Made by a program: the position numbers and the translations under genes. A stretch of 64,000 bases of DNA from Paracyclopina nana (Eukaryota; Arthropoda; Copepoda; Cyclopoida; Cyclopettidae). The notes under the pieces are model-generated. The model searched no databases. It was not told where the DNA came from and saw only the letters and a program-made list of their open reading frames with translations. Below are positions 10,807 through 21,952 of this stretch, piece after piece (the stretch's first letter is position 1; each line of letters opens with the position of its first letter). The stretch covers positions 6,944,001-7,008,000 of the forward strand of contig JAGUCH010000005.1 of the NCBI GenBank assembly GCA_019096065.1, in the 5' to 3' direction.

Positions 10807-11982
10807 GATGAGTGAGCGGCGGCTGCAGAAGCGAAAAGGGGTTGGCTTAAGGCCCTGGTGAAAGCAAGTGAATGAATATTTACCGAGAGTGGCATAAAAA
10901 GCGCGAGAGCAGGGGTGTAACAACTTGGAGTGAATCCAAAGAACTGGGTCTTTTCCCCCTGGTACTCGATCTTTTATAGCCTCTCTCGTCCCCTGTGCAG
11001 CGACCGCTCACCCGCAGCATCCGCTGCATTTTTCCGACCCTCGGGTGATCGTTTTAGCATGGCAATTGAAATTGTTTGTGCGATCCGGTCCTCGATAGGA
11101 GATTTTGACGATCGTAAAACAAGAAGGTTGTTTGGAGCGACTGCTGTGCATGCGAGAATAATGGCTTTTAGTGCGTTGACAGACAATCTCGATAATTGCC
11201 TTGCACATGTGAAGCACAGCATGCAGCCCTCATAAAGGGGCCAGTTTTACGGCTTGTTTATTGGCGCTCTCTTGCCTCACTGCAAGATGGCCGATGCGTA
11301 AATTGCAGCAGCGGCAATTATGCGTTGAAATGCATTGAAATGGAGCGGCTCTGGCTCTGCCTCAGGGGGGGTCGCTGGCCCGCCCTGTGTGGCTTTGGGC
11401 GACCGCGGCCTCGAGGCCGTCGATCGTGACGTGCGGGGGTGTGGCCGACCCGGCAGTTCGCTGCGCAGGTATTCGAATCGAATTGGGAGCATGAGAATGA
11501 GCAAAGAATTGATCGTGTTGATCGAATTTGATTTATTAGCATTTGCGATGCATGTATAGTGACTAGCTCTCATATAGTGGCTCGTTGCACTCTTCTGCAG
11601 AGTGATGCAGCGCCGACTATGTAGCGCGCTTCCGGTGGCCCGGGGTAGATGGCCTCTTCTCAAGGGCACCCCGGCCTCGACGCGGAAACGGTCCTGGTGT
11701 TTGGACCCAGGGGGCACAGCATCCGCACTCGGTGTCTCGGGGGACGACGCGGGTGGCGGGACCTGCTGCCCAAGTTACTCCCTCTCGTGAGCTTTTGGTA
11801 GCCTCAGCCACCGTAGCCTCAGCGAGGGTGAGGTTGATGTTCGTGGCATACTTTCAGCCGGAACGCACTAATATTGTTGCCTCCTCTTCCCGGTCTTATT
11901 TGGTCGTTGTCGGAAACAACGACTTCCCCAGGGATGGAGGCGGGAGCGAAGGTGTCGCGTGTTTTGCGGTACTCGAAGAGTT
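10807..11982 (-). other. retrotransposon 5' leader, about 1.2 kb
   Basis: Between the primer-binding site and the gag ATG. Only short chance frames are present. The length is large for a Gypsy leader and may hold packaging or ribosome-entry signals; none can be recognised from sequence alone. Confidence 0.6.
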
Positions 11983-12000
11983 GTCCTCAGCACCGCGCCA
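11983..12000 (-). promoter_or_regulatory. primer-binding site TGGCGCGGTGCTGAGGAC
   Basis: Lies four bases inside the 5' LTR on the element strand and starts TGG, complementary to a tRNA CCA end. It is partly like the Ser-tRNA-type PBS (TGGCGC.GT....AGGA) of several insect Gypsy elements, but five positions differ, so the primer tRNA is not assigned. Confidence 0.65.
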
Positions 12001-12004
12001 ATTT

Positions 12005-12203
12005 TGTAGGGGTTCGAACACTCTGAGACCTACGCGTTACACCTTACTAACTTATAGCTTATAAGACTCCATCTTAGTTGGAAGGATATATGTCGTCGAG
12101 CTGTTTGCTCGCGCATAGTCGTTTATTTACTGCTGTACAATTGTAGTGCTACCGCACGAGAGGAGGCAAGAGCGCAGGTGCGCAGGCTCGGGATCCTGCT
12201 ACA
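12005..12203 (-). repeat. 5' LTR, 199 bp
   Basis: Same sequence as 2039-2237. It carries the presumptive promoter of the element, which is transcribed leftwards in window coordinates. The right-hand GTAG target duplication follows at 12204-12207. Confidence 0.92.
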
Positions 12204-12297
12204 GTAGCCAAGCCTTATTTAGCTTCACCTTGTGCAGCCACTTAAGGAGTGACTTGAGTCACCATTTCTGACTTTGGAAACCATAGCTGAATTGAGG

Positions 12298-12342
12298 AGC
12301 AATGGATTACTTGGATAATGGTTATCCAAGTAATCCATTGCT
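12298..12342. repeat. perfect 21-bp inverted repeat with 3-base loop
   Basis: Arms 12298-12318 and 12322-12342 (starting AGCAATGGATTACTTGG) are exact reverse complements around TGG. Nothing nearby suggests a gene. It could be a tiny MITE remnant or a replication-born palindrome. Confidence 0.8.
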
Positions 12343-13540
12343 GACTTAGATTTACCAGGACATAGGTAAATTTTGGGCAGCCAGGTCCAAGAACTGACTA
12401 AAATCTATTAGAACAGTTGGGACTCCTTCCCTTGGATTCACAATGGATCGTCCATGGATAGACTACGACAAATTGGCCTCTCATGGACAAAATAAATCGT
12501 TCTTGTATCAATTACTTTTACAGATAATCCATGGATCATCATTGGATCGACAATCAGAACACACAGGCCGTAGATAGACCAGGAGACATATATTGGGTTC
12601 GACAAGAAATACCAACTCACATAAAAAGCCATTTCCGCAATCTCTAGAAATTCCACCAATTGGCCAAATTCTCATTTCAAGACCAATTTTCAGCATCTTA
12701 TTTTTGAATGACTTCTTGGCTATCAAAAGTGCCCAAAGTAGTAGATATTGACAAATAAGATGAAAATTTGCCTTAAAAATAAATTTTTCTTGGATATAGT
12801 CCATTTTTGGAGAAAAAGAAGAACAGTTTGGCCATTTTGAGGCAATCAAGATATTGTGACAAAAAAATAACCAAGACACCATTTCAGGATAATCGATTGA
12901 AATTGGGCCTGGAAATTTATGGAATGAGGAGATATGATAGACTGTTTTTAGCTTAGGGCTATAAGAAAAAGATTTTGAAATACTGTCTCAAATGTAGCTA
13001 TACTTTTGCTGTAAGAGTCAAAATTCAGTTGCTGAGTACTTTCTCCAGCCATGGTAGTCTCTTTTGCCAGTCTATCCAAGGATAGTCTGTTCTGCCAGTC
13101 TATCCAAAGACAGAATGTTTTTGTCAATACAGGGACAGTTTGTTGCTGCATTCTAACAATGTACAAGGTGCAGCGCCAAAAATGCAATTGTGCAACAGCC
13201 AATTCGGCCAGTTTCTTTACTACTTCTGAGCAGCCCGCTGTGTGTAGGGGCTCCTATCCTAGGATCTACTATGGACCTGGACTAGAAACTACTGTGATGC
13301 ACCTGGACTAGCATCTACACTGGACCCGGAATTGAATCTACTGCCACAACGTACCAGGAATAGAAACTACTGTGACAGAACTGGAATAGGATCTACTGTG
13401 TAACATAACAGGAATAGCATCTACAGACCTGTACTTACATCTACTACAAAGTCAGAAAAGGAATAGAATCCACTAGAACAAAAACTAGGCCAGCAAAGTT
13501 AGTAATACATCAGGTAGATAAATCAGCTAAGTGATTAAGG
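12343..13540. other. no gene; degenerate dispersed repeats
   Basis: Contains scattered GATCCAAGGACAGT-like units (12440-12600, 13060-13150) and, at 13230-13490, diverged roughly 38-bp units around GGACTAGAAACTACTGTGA. No open frame here looks protein-coding. Confidence 0.45.
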
Positions 13541-13990
13541 TCATGACAAATAAGATATATTGAAGTATGCAACAAGTCCTAGAAGTCTTGGCCATGTTTT
13601 TCAGTCAGGAAGAACTTTGGCATAAAAAGTCATAGTCTAATAAGTAAAACACAAGTCTTGAACTTATAGGCAAGTCTTGGAGTTATAGGCAAGCCCTTAA
13701 GTTTTGGCCAAATCCTGAAGTATTGGCCAAGTCCTGAAATTTTGGTAAGTCCTGAAGTTTCAACTAAGTCCTAAGTGTTGGCTAAGTCTTGAAGCTAGAG
13801 ACAAGTCCTGAAGTATTGGCCAAGTTCTGAAGTTAAGGTAAATCCTGAAGTTAAAAGCAAGTCTTGAAGTGAGAGGCAAGTCCTTAAGGTTCAGCCAAGT
13901 CCTAAAGTCCAAATCTTGAATGTAGTGGCCAAGTCCTGAAGTCCAAATCTTGAATGTTTTGGCCAAGTCCTGAAGTATCAGCTAGGTTGT
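13541..13990. repeat. degenerate AAGTCCTGAAGT minisatellite, about 19-20 bp
   Basis: Roughly twenty imperfect units of the type GCCAAGTCCTGAAGTNTTG. Units vary in length and sequence, so this is an old array. Confidence 0.7.
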
Positions 13991-14960
13991 AAAGTAAATT
14001 GCATTTCAGCTTTGGTTTCAACAAATTCAGAGTATTAGGTCAGCCTAAATTCTATTATGGCATGCATTAGCAATTGTTTAAATCCCAAGTCTGGTAAAGT
14101 AGACTCTATTCCATTACCGTCACATTAGTTTCTAGCACAGTATGTTCTGGTAGGTCCTATTCCAGCTTCTTGAGTATAGTTTTGGAGCCGCATGCTTTTC
14201 TAGCTTTCAATCCAAGTTTGATCCGTTTTTTGGTGCAGGGACAATCAGATTTGTCAGGCTATCCAGTCACAGTTTGAAATACTTGACCCAAGTCCTGCTA
14301 AGTCAGAGTAGTCGATCCAAGGACTATCCATTTCATTGATCCAAGGACAGTTTGTCTTCAAAGTTAATCCAGGGACTATGAGTTATGTCTATCCAAGGGC
14401 AATCCGTTGGAGTATTCCAAGTACAGTATGTCTTAGTTGATCCAAGCACAGCTGCCCGATAGTTGGTCCTGGCTCTAGCAAACAGTTGGTCCTGGTCTGA
14501 GTTTGTCTCAGTTGATCCATGCATAGGACACAGGTCTTCTTAATATTAGCATATTTGAACCTGAGTGCAACTACTAGTTCAACTGTACATCAGAGAGAGT
14601 GGCAATCTTGGCAAGCTGAGCCCGCCAAAATTTGCCAAGGTCAAACTTATTTACTTGGTGAAGTGGAGTGACAGATTTCCTTAAAATTGCACCACCTATG
14701 ACTTCGACCATTTTCAACCTTTGCAATCTGCTCAGCAATGTGCGTTGGATGATTGCCGCTCTGTCATATAATAAAGTTGAACTATTAACTACACATGTGA
14801 CTCAGCTCCATTTAAAAGTGAAGGTTGCTGAATGAAAAAGCTTTGTGATATGAAGCATGCTTTCCATTTTTTTTTATTAAAATAAAGGGCTATACTTTCA
14901 AATATTTCCGTAGGCCCGCCCTCCGCTGTCCATTTATGGACGCCTTTACCTAGTTGCCTA
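13991..14960. other. no gene; GATCCAAGGACAG repeat remnants
   Basis: 14270-14530 has further degenerate TTGATCCAAGGACAGTNTG units. 14905-14930 carries a fragment of the GC-rich hairpin seen in the SINE tract at the left end. The stretch just before the zinc-finger gene may be its promoter, but no motif stands out. Confidence 0.4.
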
Positions 14961-15149
14961 AGCATGGCAAATACATTTTTTGCCACAGCAAATCCCAAGC
15001 TGGCAGAAACTAGGGAAATACAAGTGAATACCACTTTGGTGTATAGATTATGCTCAAAAGTAACCACACTTGGATCATCATTTGAATTTCCCGCGGTTTT
15101 TCATTTGTGTACATTTCACCTGTGTCAGTTGCCGCTCAGAGTTCAAAGC

Positions 15150-16199
15150 ATGAAGACTTGCCAGATTTGCAGCAAAGTCTTTCAACTTTTGCCTGATTAC
15201 CAAAAGCATTTGACGTTTCACGAAAATGATGCTTTTGTCAAGCTTGAAACCTTAAGCAGCCTCACAAGGCAACGCATCGCGAAACATCTCAAATCACAGG
15301 TGTCACTATTCCAATGTGACACTTGTGACAAAGTGTTACCTTCAGCGTTCTCTTTGAAGAATCACATCAGATCAGTGCATCATGGGGGCTATAAATGTGA
15401 CATTTGTGGCAAAACTGCGACTAATAGGGGAAATTTGTTAACTCACGTCAGAAATGTGCATGGGGGCTTGAAACGCTTTAAATGTGACACTTGTGACAAG
15501 AGATTTATGAAGCGTGATGCTCTCGCAACTCACATCCAATCTGTGCATGAAAACAAAAAGCCGCATAAATGCAACATTTGTGAGAAAAGATTTACTCAAC
15601 GAGTAAATCTTAATGTTCACATTCAATCTGTGCATGAAAAAGCTAAGCGTTTCAAATGTGATCTATGTGACAAAAGGTATGCGGAAAAGAGAGCTGTTTT
15701 AAGGCACATTACCTCAGTGCATGAAAATATTCGGTCGCATAAGTGTGACATTTGTGACAAAAAGTTTTTCAGACAATCTGCTCTTGCAGTTCATGTCAAA
15801 GGCGTTCATGAAAACAAAAGGCCCCACAAATGTGACATTTGTGACAACAGGTACCTCTTGAAAAGCTACCTTTCAAAACATAAGAGGACGGTGCATGAAA
15901 AAGTTAAACAATATAAATGTGATATTTGTGACAAACGGTTTTCTCTAAGTGAACACGTTTCAGTCCACTTCCAATTGGTACATGTAACAGATAAGCCCCA
16001 CAAATGTGACATTTGTGACAAAAGCTTTTCACTAAGAGGACATTTGTCACGCCACATAAAATCGGTACATGAAAAAGTGAAAAACCATCAATGCAACATT
16101 TGTGACAAACGCTTTTCGCGCAAAAGTCATCTGTCACTCCATATCGAAGTTGTGCATGAAAATAAGAAGCCTTACAAATGTGACATATGTGACCGCAAA
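15150..16199 (+). pseudogene. C2H2 zinc-finger protein, 5' part (interrupted by transposon)
   Basis: The chosen start is the ATG at 15150, directly before the first finger (MKTCQICSKVF), as in the other family members here; the frame is open to an earlier ATG at 14964. Eleven complete C2H2 fingers follow. The first is CX2CX12HX3H, the others mostly CX2CX12HX4H, with linkers such as HENKKPHKCNIC and HEKVKQYKCDIC. The twelfth finger is cut after CDICDRK by the 5.75-kb element at 16200, where the frame reads about 23 foreign codons and stops. The rest of that finger and two more lie at 21953-22186. Multi-finger proteins of this kind bind DNA in the nucleus; the target is unknown. Unless the insert is removed, the product is truncated. 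Confidence 0.85.
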
Positions 16200-16471
16200 G
16201 GGGATCACCCGCGAGTGCGAGCACGGAGCGAAAAAAGTACCACATATACATACGGACTAAAACGGCTGTAACTTTGCCGTTACGTTACTTTTCCGTGATG
16301 TAAGCGCATATTTGGGATCGGGGCAGCGCGCCCTTTAATTTGAGCCCAAAAAAGTCGTCAAAATGCGGCGTATAAGAAAGTTGCAATTTTCTCCGTCGTC
16401 CTTGGGCCTACAGCAAAAACAAAGACAGTTTTGGAAATCCCAGCCCAAGCTCTACAAATGTTATTTTATGA
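16200..16471 (+). repeat. left terminal inverted repeat, about 272 bp
   Basis: Pairs with 21682-21952 with only a handful of mismatches (for example CTGTAAC/CCGTAAC and GGGATCGGGG/GGAATCGGGT). A shifted direct copy of its inner part (from TTTAATTTGAGCCC) recurs at about 16633-16829. Confidence 0.9.
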
Positions 16472-16632
16472 ACTTTTTCCAAAAAATCCATTCTAGTGCC
16501 TCAAAATCGCCATTTTCGTGTTTATTAGAGAGCAGCCCCAGTAATTGAGGTCAAATTAGTAAATTATTCATAGCTCATTGTAGGAACATCAATAAAATGT
16601 AATTTTTGCACCATTGCAACCACCTCAACATG

Positions 16633-16829
16633 CCATTTAATTTGAGCCCAAAAAAGTCGTCAAAATGCAGCGTACAAGAAAGTTGCTTGTATCTCAGTTG
16701 TCCTTTGGCCTACAGCAAAAACAAAGACAGTTTTGGAAATCCCAGCCCGAGCTCTACAAATGTTATTTTATGAACATTTTAAAAAAAAGTCCATTCTAGT
16801 GCCTCAAAATCACCATTTTCGTGTTGATT
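16633..16829 (+). repeat. direct duplication of subterminal sequence
   Basis: About 200 bp repeating 16336-16526 (GAGCCCAAAAAAGTCGTCAA ... CATTTTCGTGTTGATTAG) with about a dozen differences. It is found only on the left side, so the arms are not symmetric here. Confidence 0.8.
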
Positions 16830-16839
16830 AGGGGCATAC

Positions 16840-19300
16840 AAGTCTCAGCAGTCTATTAAGAAAACATGCTAGCTCCAGCGCTGAGCCCTGAGCAGCCTGA
16901 GGTGAAAAATCTTGTCATATCCTGAAACTAGATATAAAACTGAGCCACTTTGTGCTTTAGAGCCAACTCAGCATTCTGACTCTAGACAGGAGAAAAAACC
17001 AGCGCAAACTTGGACTGAGCTCAAATTGTAATGCCAATATCTCAGCGCTGAGTTGTCAGATTTGAAAACAATTTACTGTTTTGGAAATGGCGTAAGATTA
17101 GCTAACTTTCATTGTTTCATAGCAATGTTGCTAGCTCAGTGATAAGTTTCCCCTGTCTCAGCGGTCTATTAAGTAAACATGCTACCTCCAGTGCTGAGCC
17201 CTGAGCAGCCTGAGGTAAAAAATCTTGTCCTATCCTGAAACTGCATATAAAACTGAGCCACTTTGTGCTTCAGAGCCAACTCAGCATTCTGACTCTAGAC
17301 AGGAGATAAAACCAGTACAAACTTGGACTGAGCTCAAATTGTAACACCAATATCTCAGAGCTGAGTTGACCGATTTGAAAACAATTTACTGTTTTGGAAA
17401 TGGCGTAAGATTAGCTAACTTTCATTACTTCATAGCAATTTTGCTAGCTCAGTGATTAGCTTACCCTGTCTCAGCAGCCTATTAAGTAAACATGCCAGCT
17501 CCGGTGCTGAGCCCTGAGCAGCCTGGGGTGAAAAATCAGGTCATATCCTGAAACTACATGAAAAACTGAGCCACTTTGTGCTTCAGAGCCAACTCAGTAT
17601 TCTGGCACTAGGTAGGTGAAAAAACCTTGGCAAACTCTGACCAGGCTCAAATTGTAACGCCAATATCTCAGCGCTGAGTTGTCAGATTTGAAAACAATTT
17701 ACTGTTTTGGAAATGGCATGAGACTAGCTAACTTTCATTACTTCATAGCCATTTTGCTAGCTCAGTGATTAGCTTATCCTGTCTCAGCAGCCTATTAAGT
17801 AAACATGCCAGCTCCGGTGCTGAGCCCTGAGCAGCCTGAGGTGAAAAATCTTGTCCTATCCTGAAACTGCATATAAAACTGAGCCACTTTGTGCTTCAGA
17901 GCCAACTCAGCATTCTGACTCTAGACAGGAGAAAAAACCAGCGCAAACTTGGACTGAGCTCAAATTGTAACACCAATATCTCAGCGCTGAGTGACCGATT
18001 TGAAAACAATTTACTGTTTTGGAAATGGCATGAGACTAGCTAACTTTCATTACTTCATAGCCATTTTGCTAGCTCAGTGATTAGCTTACCCTGTCTCAGC
18101 AGCCTATTAAGTAAACATGCCAGCTCCGGTGCTGAGCCCTGAGCAGCCTGAGGTGAAAAATCTTGTCATATCCTGAAACTGCATATAAAACTGAGCCACT
18201 TTGTGCTTCAGAGCCAACTCAGCATTCTGACTCTAGACAGGAGAAAAAACCAGCGCAAACTTGGACTGAGCTCAAATTGTAACACCAATATCTCAGCGCT
18301 GAGTGACCGATTTGAAAACAATTTACTGTTTTGGAAATGGCATGAGACTAGCTAACTTTCATTACTTCATAGCCATTTTGCTAGCTCAGTGATTAGCTTA
18401 CCCTGTCTCAGCAGCCTATTAAGTAAACATGCCAGCTCCGGTGCTGAGCCCTGAGCAGCCTGAGGTGAAAAATCTTGTCCTATCCTGAAACTGCATATAA
18501 AACTGAGCCACTTTGTGCTTCAGAGCCAACTCAGCATTCTGACTCTAGACAGGAGAAAAAACCAGCGCAAACTTGGACTGAGCTCAAATTGTAACACCAA
18601 TATCTCAGCGCTGAGTTGACCGATTTGAAAACAATTTACTGTTTTGGAAATGGCATGAGATAAGCTAACTTTCATTGCTTCATAGCAATTTTGCTAGCTC
18701 AGTGATAAGTTTCCCCTGTCTCAGCAGTCTAATAAATAAAAAAGCAAGCTCCAGTGCTGAGCCCTGAGCAGCCTGAGGTAAAAAATCAGGTCATATCCTG
18801 AAACTACAAATAAAACTGAGCCACTTTGTGCTTCGTAGCCAACTCAGCATTCTGACTCTAGGCAGGAGAAAAAACCAGTACAAACTTGGACTGGGCTCAA
18901 ATTGTAACACCAATATCTCAGCGCTGAGTTGTCCGATTTGAAAACAATTTACTGTTTTGGAAATGGGATGAGATTAGCTAACTTTCATTACTTCATAGCC
19001 ATTTTGCTAGCTCATTGATAAGTTTCCCCTGTCTCAGCAGTCTATTAAGTAAACATGCTGGCTCCCGCGCTGAGCCCTGAGCAGCCTGAGGTAAAAAATC
19101 AGGTCATATCCTGAAACTGCATATTAAACTGAGCCACTTTGTACTTCATATCCAACTCAGCTAATTTGCATTGCTTTAAAGCAATTTTGCTGGCTCAGCA
19201 ATTTGTTTCCTATGTTTCAGCAGCCAATTAAGTAAACAAGAAAGCCCAGTGCTGAGCTTTGAGCAGTCTGAGGTAAAAAATAATAACTCAGTTATTTGCT
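16840..19300 (+). repeat. 313-bp satellite array, direct, about 8 units
   Basis: The landmark CTGAGCCCTGAGCAGCCTG recurs at 16881, 17194, 17507, 17820, 18132, 18444, 18757 and 19070, a period of 312-313 bp. The units contain many GCTGAG/CTCAGC words. Some neighbouring units are nearly identical (17820-18750), showing recent homogenisation; the last unit is degenerate. Confidence 0.95.
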
Positions 19301-19429
19301 TTCCTTCTCACAGCAATCTATTGCCACTTTGCCTGACTCAGCTGATCTAAGCAGATCATGTTGGCATTTATAGACAATTTGTAGACAATTAATAGTCTAA
19401 CAATAATGGTCTCAGGACTCCCTTTGCTG

Positions 19430-19865
19430 TTAGCCCTTGGTCTTTTTGCCCTTGATCGTTTGCCCATGGAGTCATTTGCCCATGAGACTTTTGCCCATGG
19501 GAACTTATGCATGTGGGATATTTGCTCTAGAGACCTTTGCCCATGGGGACTTTTACCCTAGAGACTCTTGCCCATGGGGACTTTTGCCCATGGGGACTTT
19601 TGCCCTTAGGGACTTTTGCCCTTAGGGACTTTTGCCCTTGGAGACTTTTGCCCCTAGGGACTTTTTCCCTTCAGACTTTTGCCCTTGGGGACTTTTGCCC
19701 TTGGGGACATTTCCCCTTGGGGACTTTAGCCCTTTAGACTTCTGCCCTAGGAAACTTTTGCCCCCGCAAACTTTGAGAGATTTGCCCTTTAGGACTTTTG
19801 GCTTTGGGGACTTATGGCTGTGGGGACTACTGCCCAAGGGGACTGATGCCCATAGGAACTCTTCT
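19430..19865 (+). repeat. GACTTTTGCCCTTGGGG minisatellite, 17-18 bp
   Basis: About 24 imperfect units in the inner left arm; the reverse complement recurs in the right arm. Long frames across it are products of periodicity, not genes. Confidence 0.9.
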
Positions 19866-19869
19866 CTTG

Positions 19870-19995
19870 GTTGCTTTTACTATGTCCTGTTGATCAAAGG
19901 GCCTTGTACACGTACACCAGACAAAATTCAGATTTATCTTTCATTTAACTAATCAAATGTTAAAAGCAAACTATCAGAACTTCAAAAAAGTCCTA
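19870..19995. other. central loop of the fold-back element
   Basis: About 125 bp of non-repeated sequence between the two mirrored arms. No coding potential is visible. Confidence 0.7.
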
Positions 19996-20375
19996 AAAGA
20001 GCAAAGGTCCCCAAGGGCAATTGTCCCCAAATGCAAATGTCCACAAGGACACAAGTCCCCAAAGCCAACAGTCTTCTAGGGCATAAGTTCCAAGGGACAA
20101 AAGTCCCCAAGGGCAAAAGTCCCCCAGGGCAGATGTCCCCAAGGGCAAATGTCCCTAAGGGTAAATGTCCCGAAGGGAGAAAGACCCCAAGGGCAAAAGA
20201 CACCAAGGGCAAAATTCCCCAAGGGCAAAATTCCCCAAGGGCAAAAGTCTGAAGGGAAAAAGTCTGAAGGTCAAAAGTCCTCAAGGGCAAACTTCCTAAA
20301 GGCAAATGTATCTTAAGGCAAAAGTGTCCATGGACAAAAGTCTCAAGGGCAAAAGTTTTATAGGCAAAAGTGACC
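19996..20375 (-). repeat. inverted copy of the 17-18-bp minisatellite
   Basis: Units AAGTCCCCAAGGGCAAA, the reverse complement of the array at 19430-19865, continuing the palindrome inwards. Confidence 0.9.
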
Positions 20376-20384
20376 AGAATTTTC

Positions 20385-21680
20385 ACCTCAAGCTGCTCAG
20401 GGCTCAGCACCGGAGCTAGCATGTTTACTTAATAGACTGCTGAGACAGGGGAAACAAAATGCTGAGCTAGCAAAATGGCTATGAAGTAATGAAAGTTAGC
20501 TAGTCTCATGCCATTTCCAAAACAGTAAATTGTTTTCAAATCGGTCAACTCAGCGCTGAGATATTGGTGTTACAATTTGAGCCTGGTCAGAGTTTGCCAA
20601 GGTTTTTTCACCTACCTAGTGCCAGAATACTGAGTTGGCTCTGAAGCACAAAGTGGCTCAGTTTTTCATGTAGTTTCAGGATGTGACCTGATTTTTCACC
20701 CCAGGCTGCTCAGGGCTCAGCACCGGAGCTGGCATGTTTACTTAATAGGCTGCTGAGACAGGGTAAGCTAATCACTGAGCTAGCAAAATGGCTATGAAGT
20801 AATGAAAGTTAGCTAATCTTACGCCATTTCCAAAACAGTAAATTGTTTTCAAATCTGACAACTCAGCGCTGAGATATTGGCATTACAATTTGAGCTCAGT
20901 CCAAGTTTGCGCTGGTTTTTTCTCCTGTCTAGAGTCAGAATGCTGAGTTGGCTCTGAAGCACAAAGTGGCTCAGTTTTATTTGTAGTTTCAGGATATGAC
21001 CAGATTTTTTACCTCAGGCTACTCAGGGCTCAGCACCGGAGCTAGCATGTTTACTTAATAGACTGCTGAGACAGGGGAAACAAAAGGCTGAGCTAGCAAA
21101 ATTGCTATGAAGCAATGAAAGTTAGCTAATCTCATGCCATTTCCAAAACAGTAAATTGTTTTCAAATCGGTCAACTCAGCGCTGAGATATTGGCGTTACA
21201 ATTTGAGCTCAGTCCAAGTTTGTACTGGTTTTATCTCCTGTCTAGAGTCAGAATGCTGAGTTGGCTCTGAAGCACAAAGTGGCTCAGTTTTTCATGTAGT
21301 TTCAGGATATGACCAGATTTTTTACCTCAGGCTGCTCAGGGCTCAGCACTGGAGGTAGCATGTTTACTTAATAGACCGCTGAGACAGGGGAAACTTATCA
21401 CTGAGCTAGCAACATTGCTATGAAACAATGAAAGTTAGCTAATCTTACGCCATTTCCAAAACAGTAAATTGTTTTCAAATCTGACAACTCAGCGCTGAGA
21501 TATTGGCATTACAATTTGAGCTCAGTCCAAGTTTGCGCTGGTTTTTTCTCCTGTCTAGAGTCAGAATGCTGAGTTGGCTCTAAAGCACAAAGTGGCTCAG
21601 TTTTATATCTAGTTTCAGGATATGACAAGATTTTTCACCTCAGGCTGCTCAGGGCTCAGCGCTGGAGCTAGCATGTTTTC
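20385..21680 (-). repeat. 313-bp satellite array, inverted, about 4 units
   Basis: The landmark GCTGCTCAGGGCTCAGC recurs at about 20392, 20705, 21018 (one base changed), 21331 and 21644, exactly 313 bp apart, opposite in sense to the left array. There are fewer units than on the left, as expected if unequal exchange changes arm length. Confidence 0.95.
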
Positions 21681-21681
21681 T

Positions 21682-21952
21682 CATTAAATAACATTTGTAG
21701 AGCTTGGGCTGGGATTTCCAAAACTGTCTTTGTTTTTGCTCTAGGCCCAAGGACGACGGAGAAAATTGCAACTTTCTTATACGCCGCATTTTGACGACTT
21801 TTTTGGGCTCAAATTAAAGGGCGCGCTGACCCGATTCCAAATATGCGCTTACATCGCGGAAAAGTTACGTAACGGCAAAGTTACGGCCGTTTTAGTCCGT
21901 ATGTATATGTGGTACTTTTTTCGCTCCGTGCTCGCACTCGCGGGTGATCCCC
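21682..21952 (-). repeat. right terminal inverted repeat, about 271 bp
   Basis: Mirror of 16200-16471. It ends GGGTGATCCCC and is followed directly by TTTGCTGATAG of the zinc-finger gene. Confidence 0.9.

Larger units (their letters stand above)
2039..12203 (-). mobile_element. complete LTR retrotransposon, Gypsy (Metaviridae) type with env region
   Basis: A 10,165-bp element read on the minus strand in the order 5' LTR (12005-12203), primer-binding site, long leader, gag, pol (protease-RT-RNaseH-integrase), env region, polypurine tract, 3' LTR (2039-2237). The order protease-RT-RNaseH-integrase with DDE and GPY/F-like modules marks the Gypsy superfamily. The LTRs look identical over 199 bp, so the insertion is recent. 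The element is clearly more GC-rich than the host DNA around it. gag and pol are open and joined by a -1 shift; env is interrupted, so envelope function is doubtful for this copy. Confidence 0.93.
16200..21952. mobile_element. 5.75-kb fold-back DNA transposon, Spy-like, non-autonomous
   Basis: Ends are exact inverted repeats beginning GGGGATCACCCGCGAGTGCG, continuing about 270 bp with few mismatches. The host gene reads ...CGC AAA before and TTT GCT... after. Removing the element gives AAATTT and a finger with correct CX2CX12H spacing, so no base was gained or lost: zero target-site duplication at AAA|TTT. That is the signature reported for Spy transposons of invertebrates. No transposase frame is present. 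The arms carry 313-bp satellite units, direct in the left arm and inverted in the right, and 17-18-bp units around the centre, giving a giant imperfect palindrome like the fold-back elements of flies. Confidence 0.85.

Noticed and set aside
10807..10923. Longer Gag start upstream of 10806
   Set aside because: The frame is open, but the only starts there are non-ATG codons. The ATG at 10806 suits the element better.
16200..21952. An intron, introner or Helitron in the zinc-finger gene
   Set aside because: The junctions have no GT...AG. Helitrons lack terminal inverted repeats, whereas this insert has about 270 bp of them and sits at AAA|TTT.
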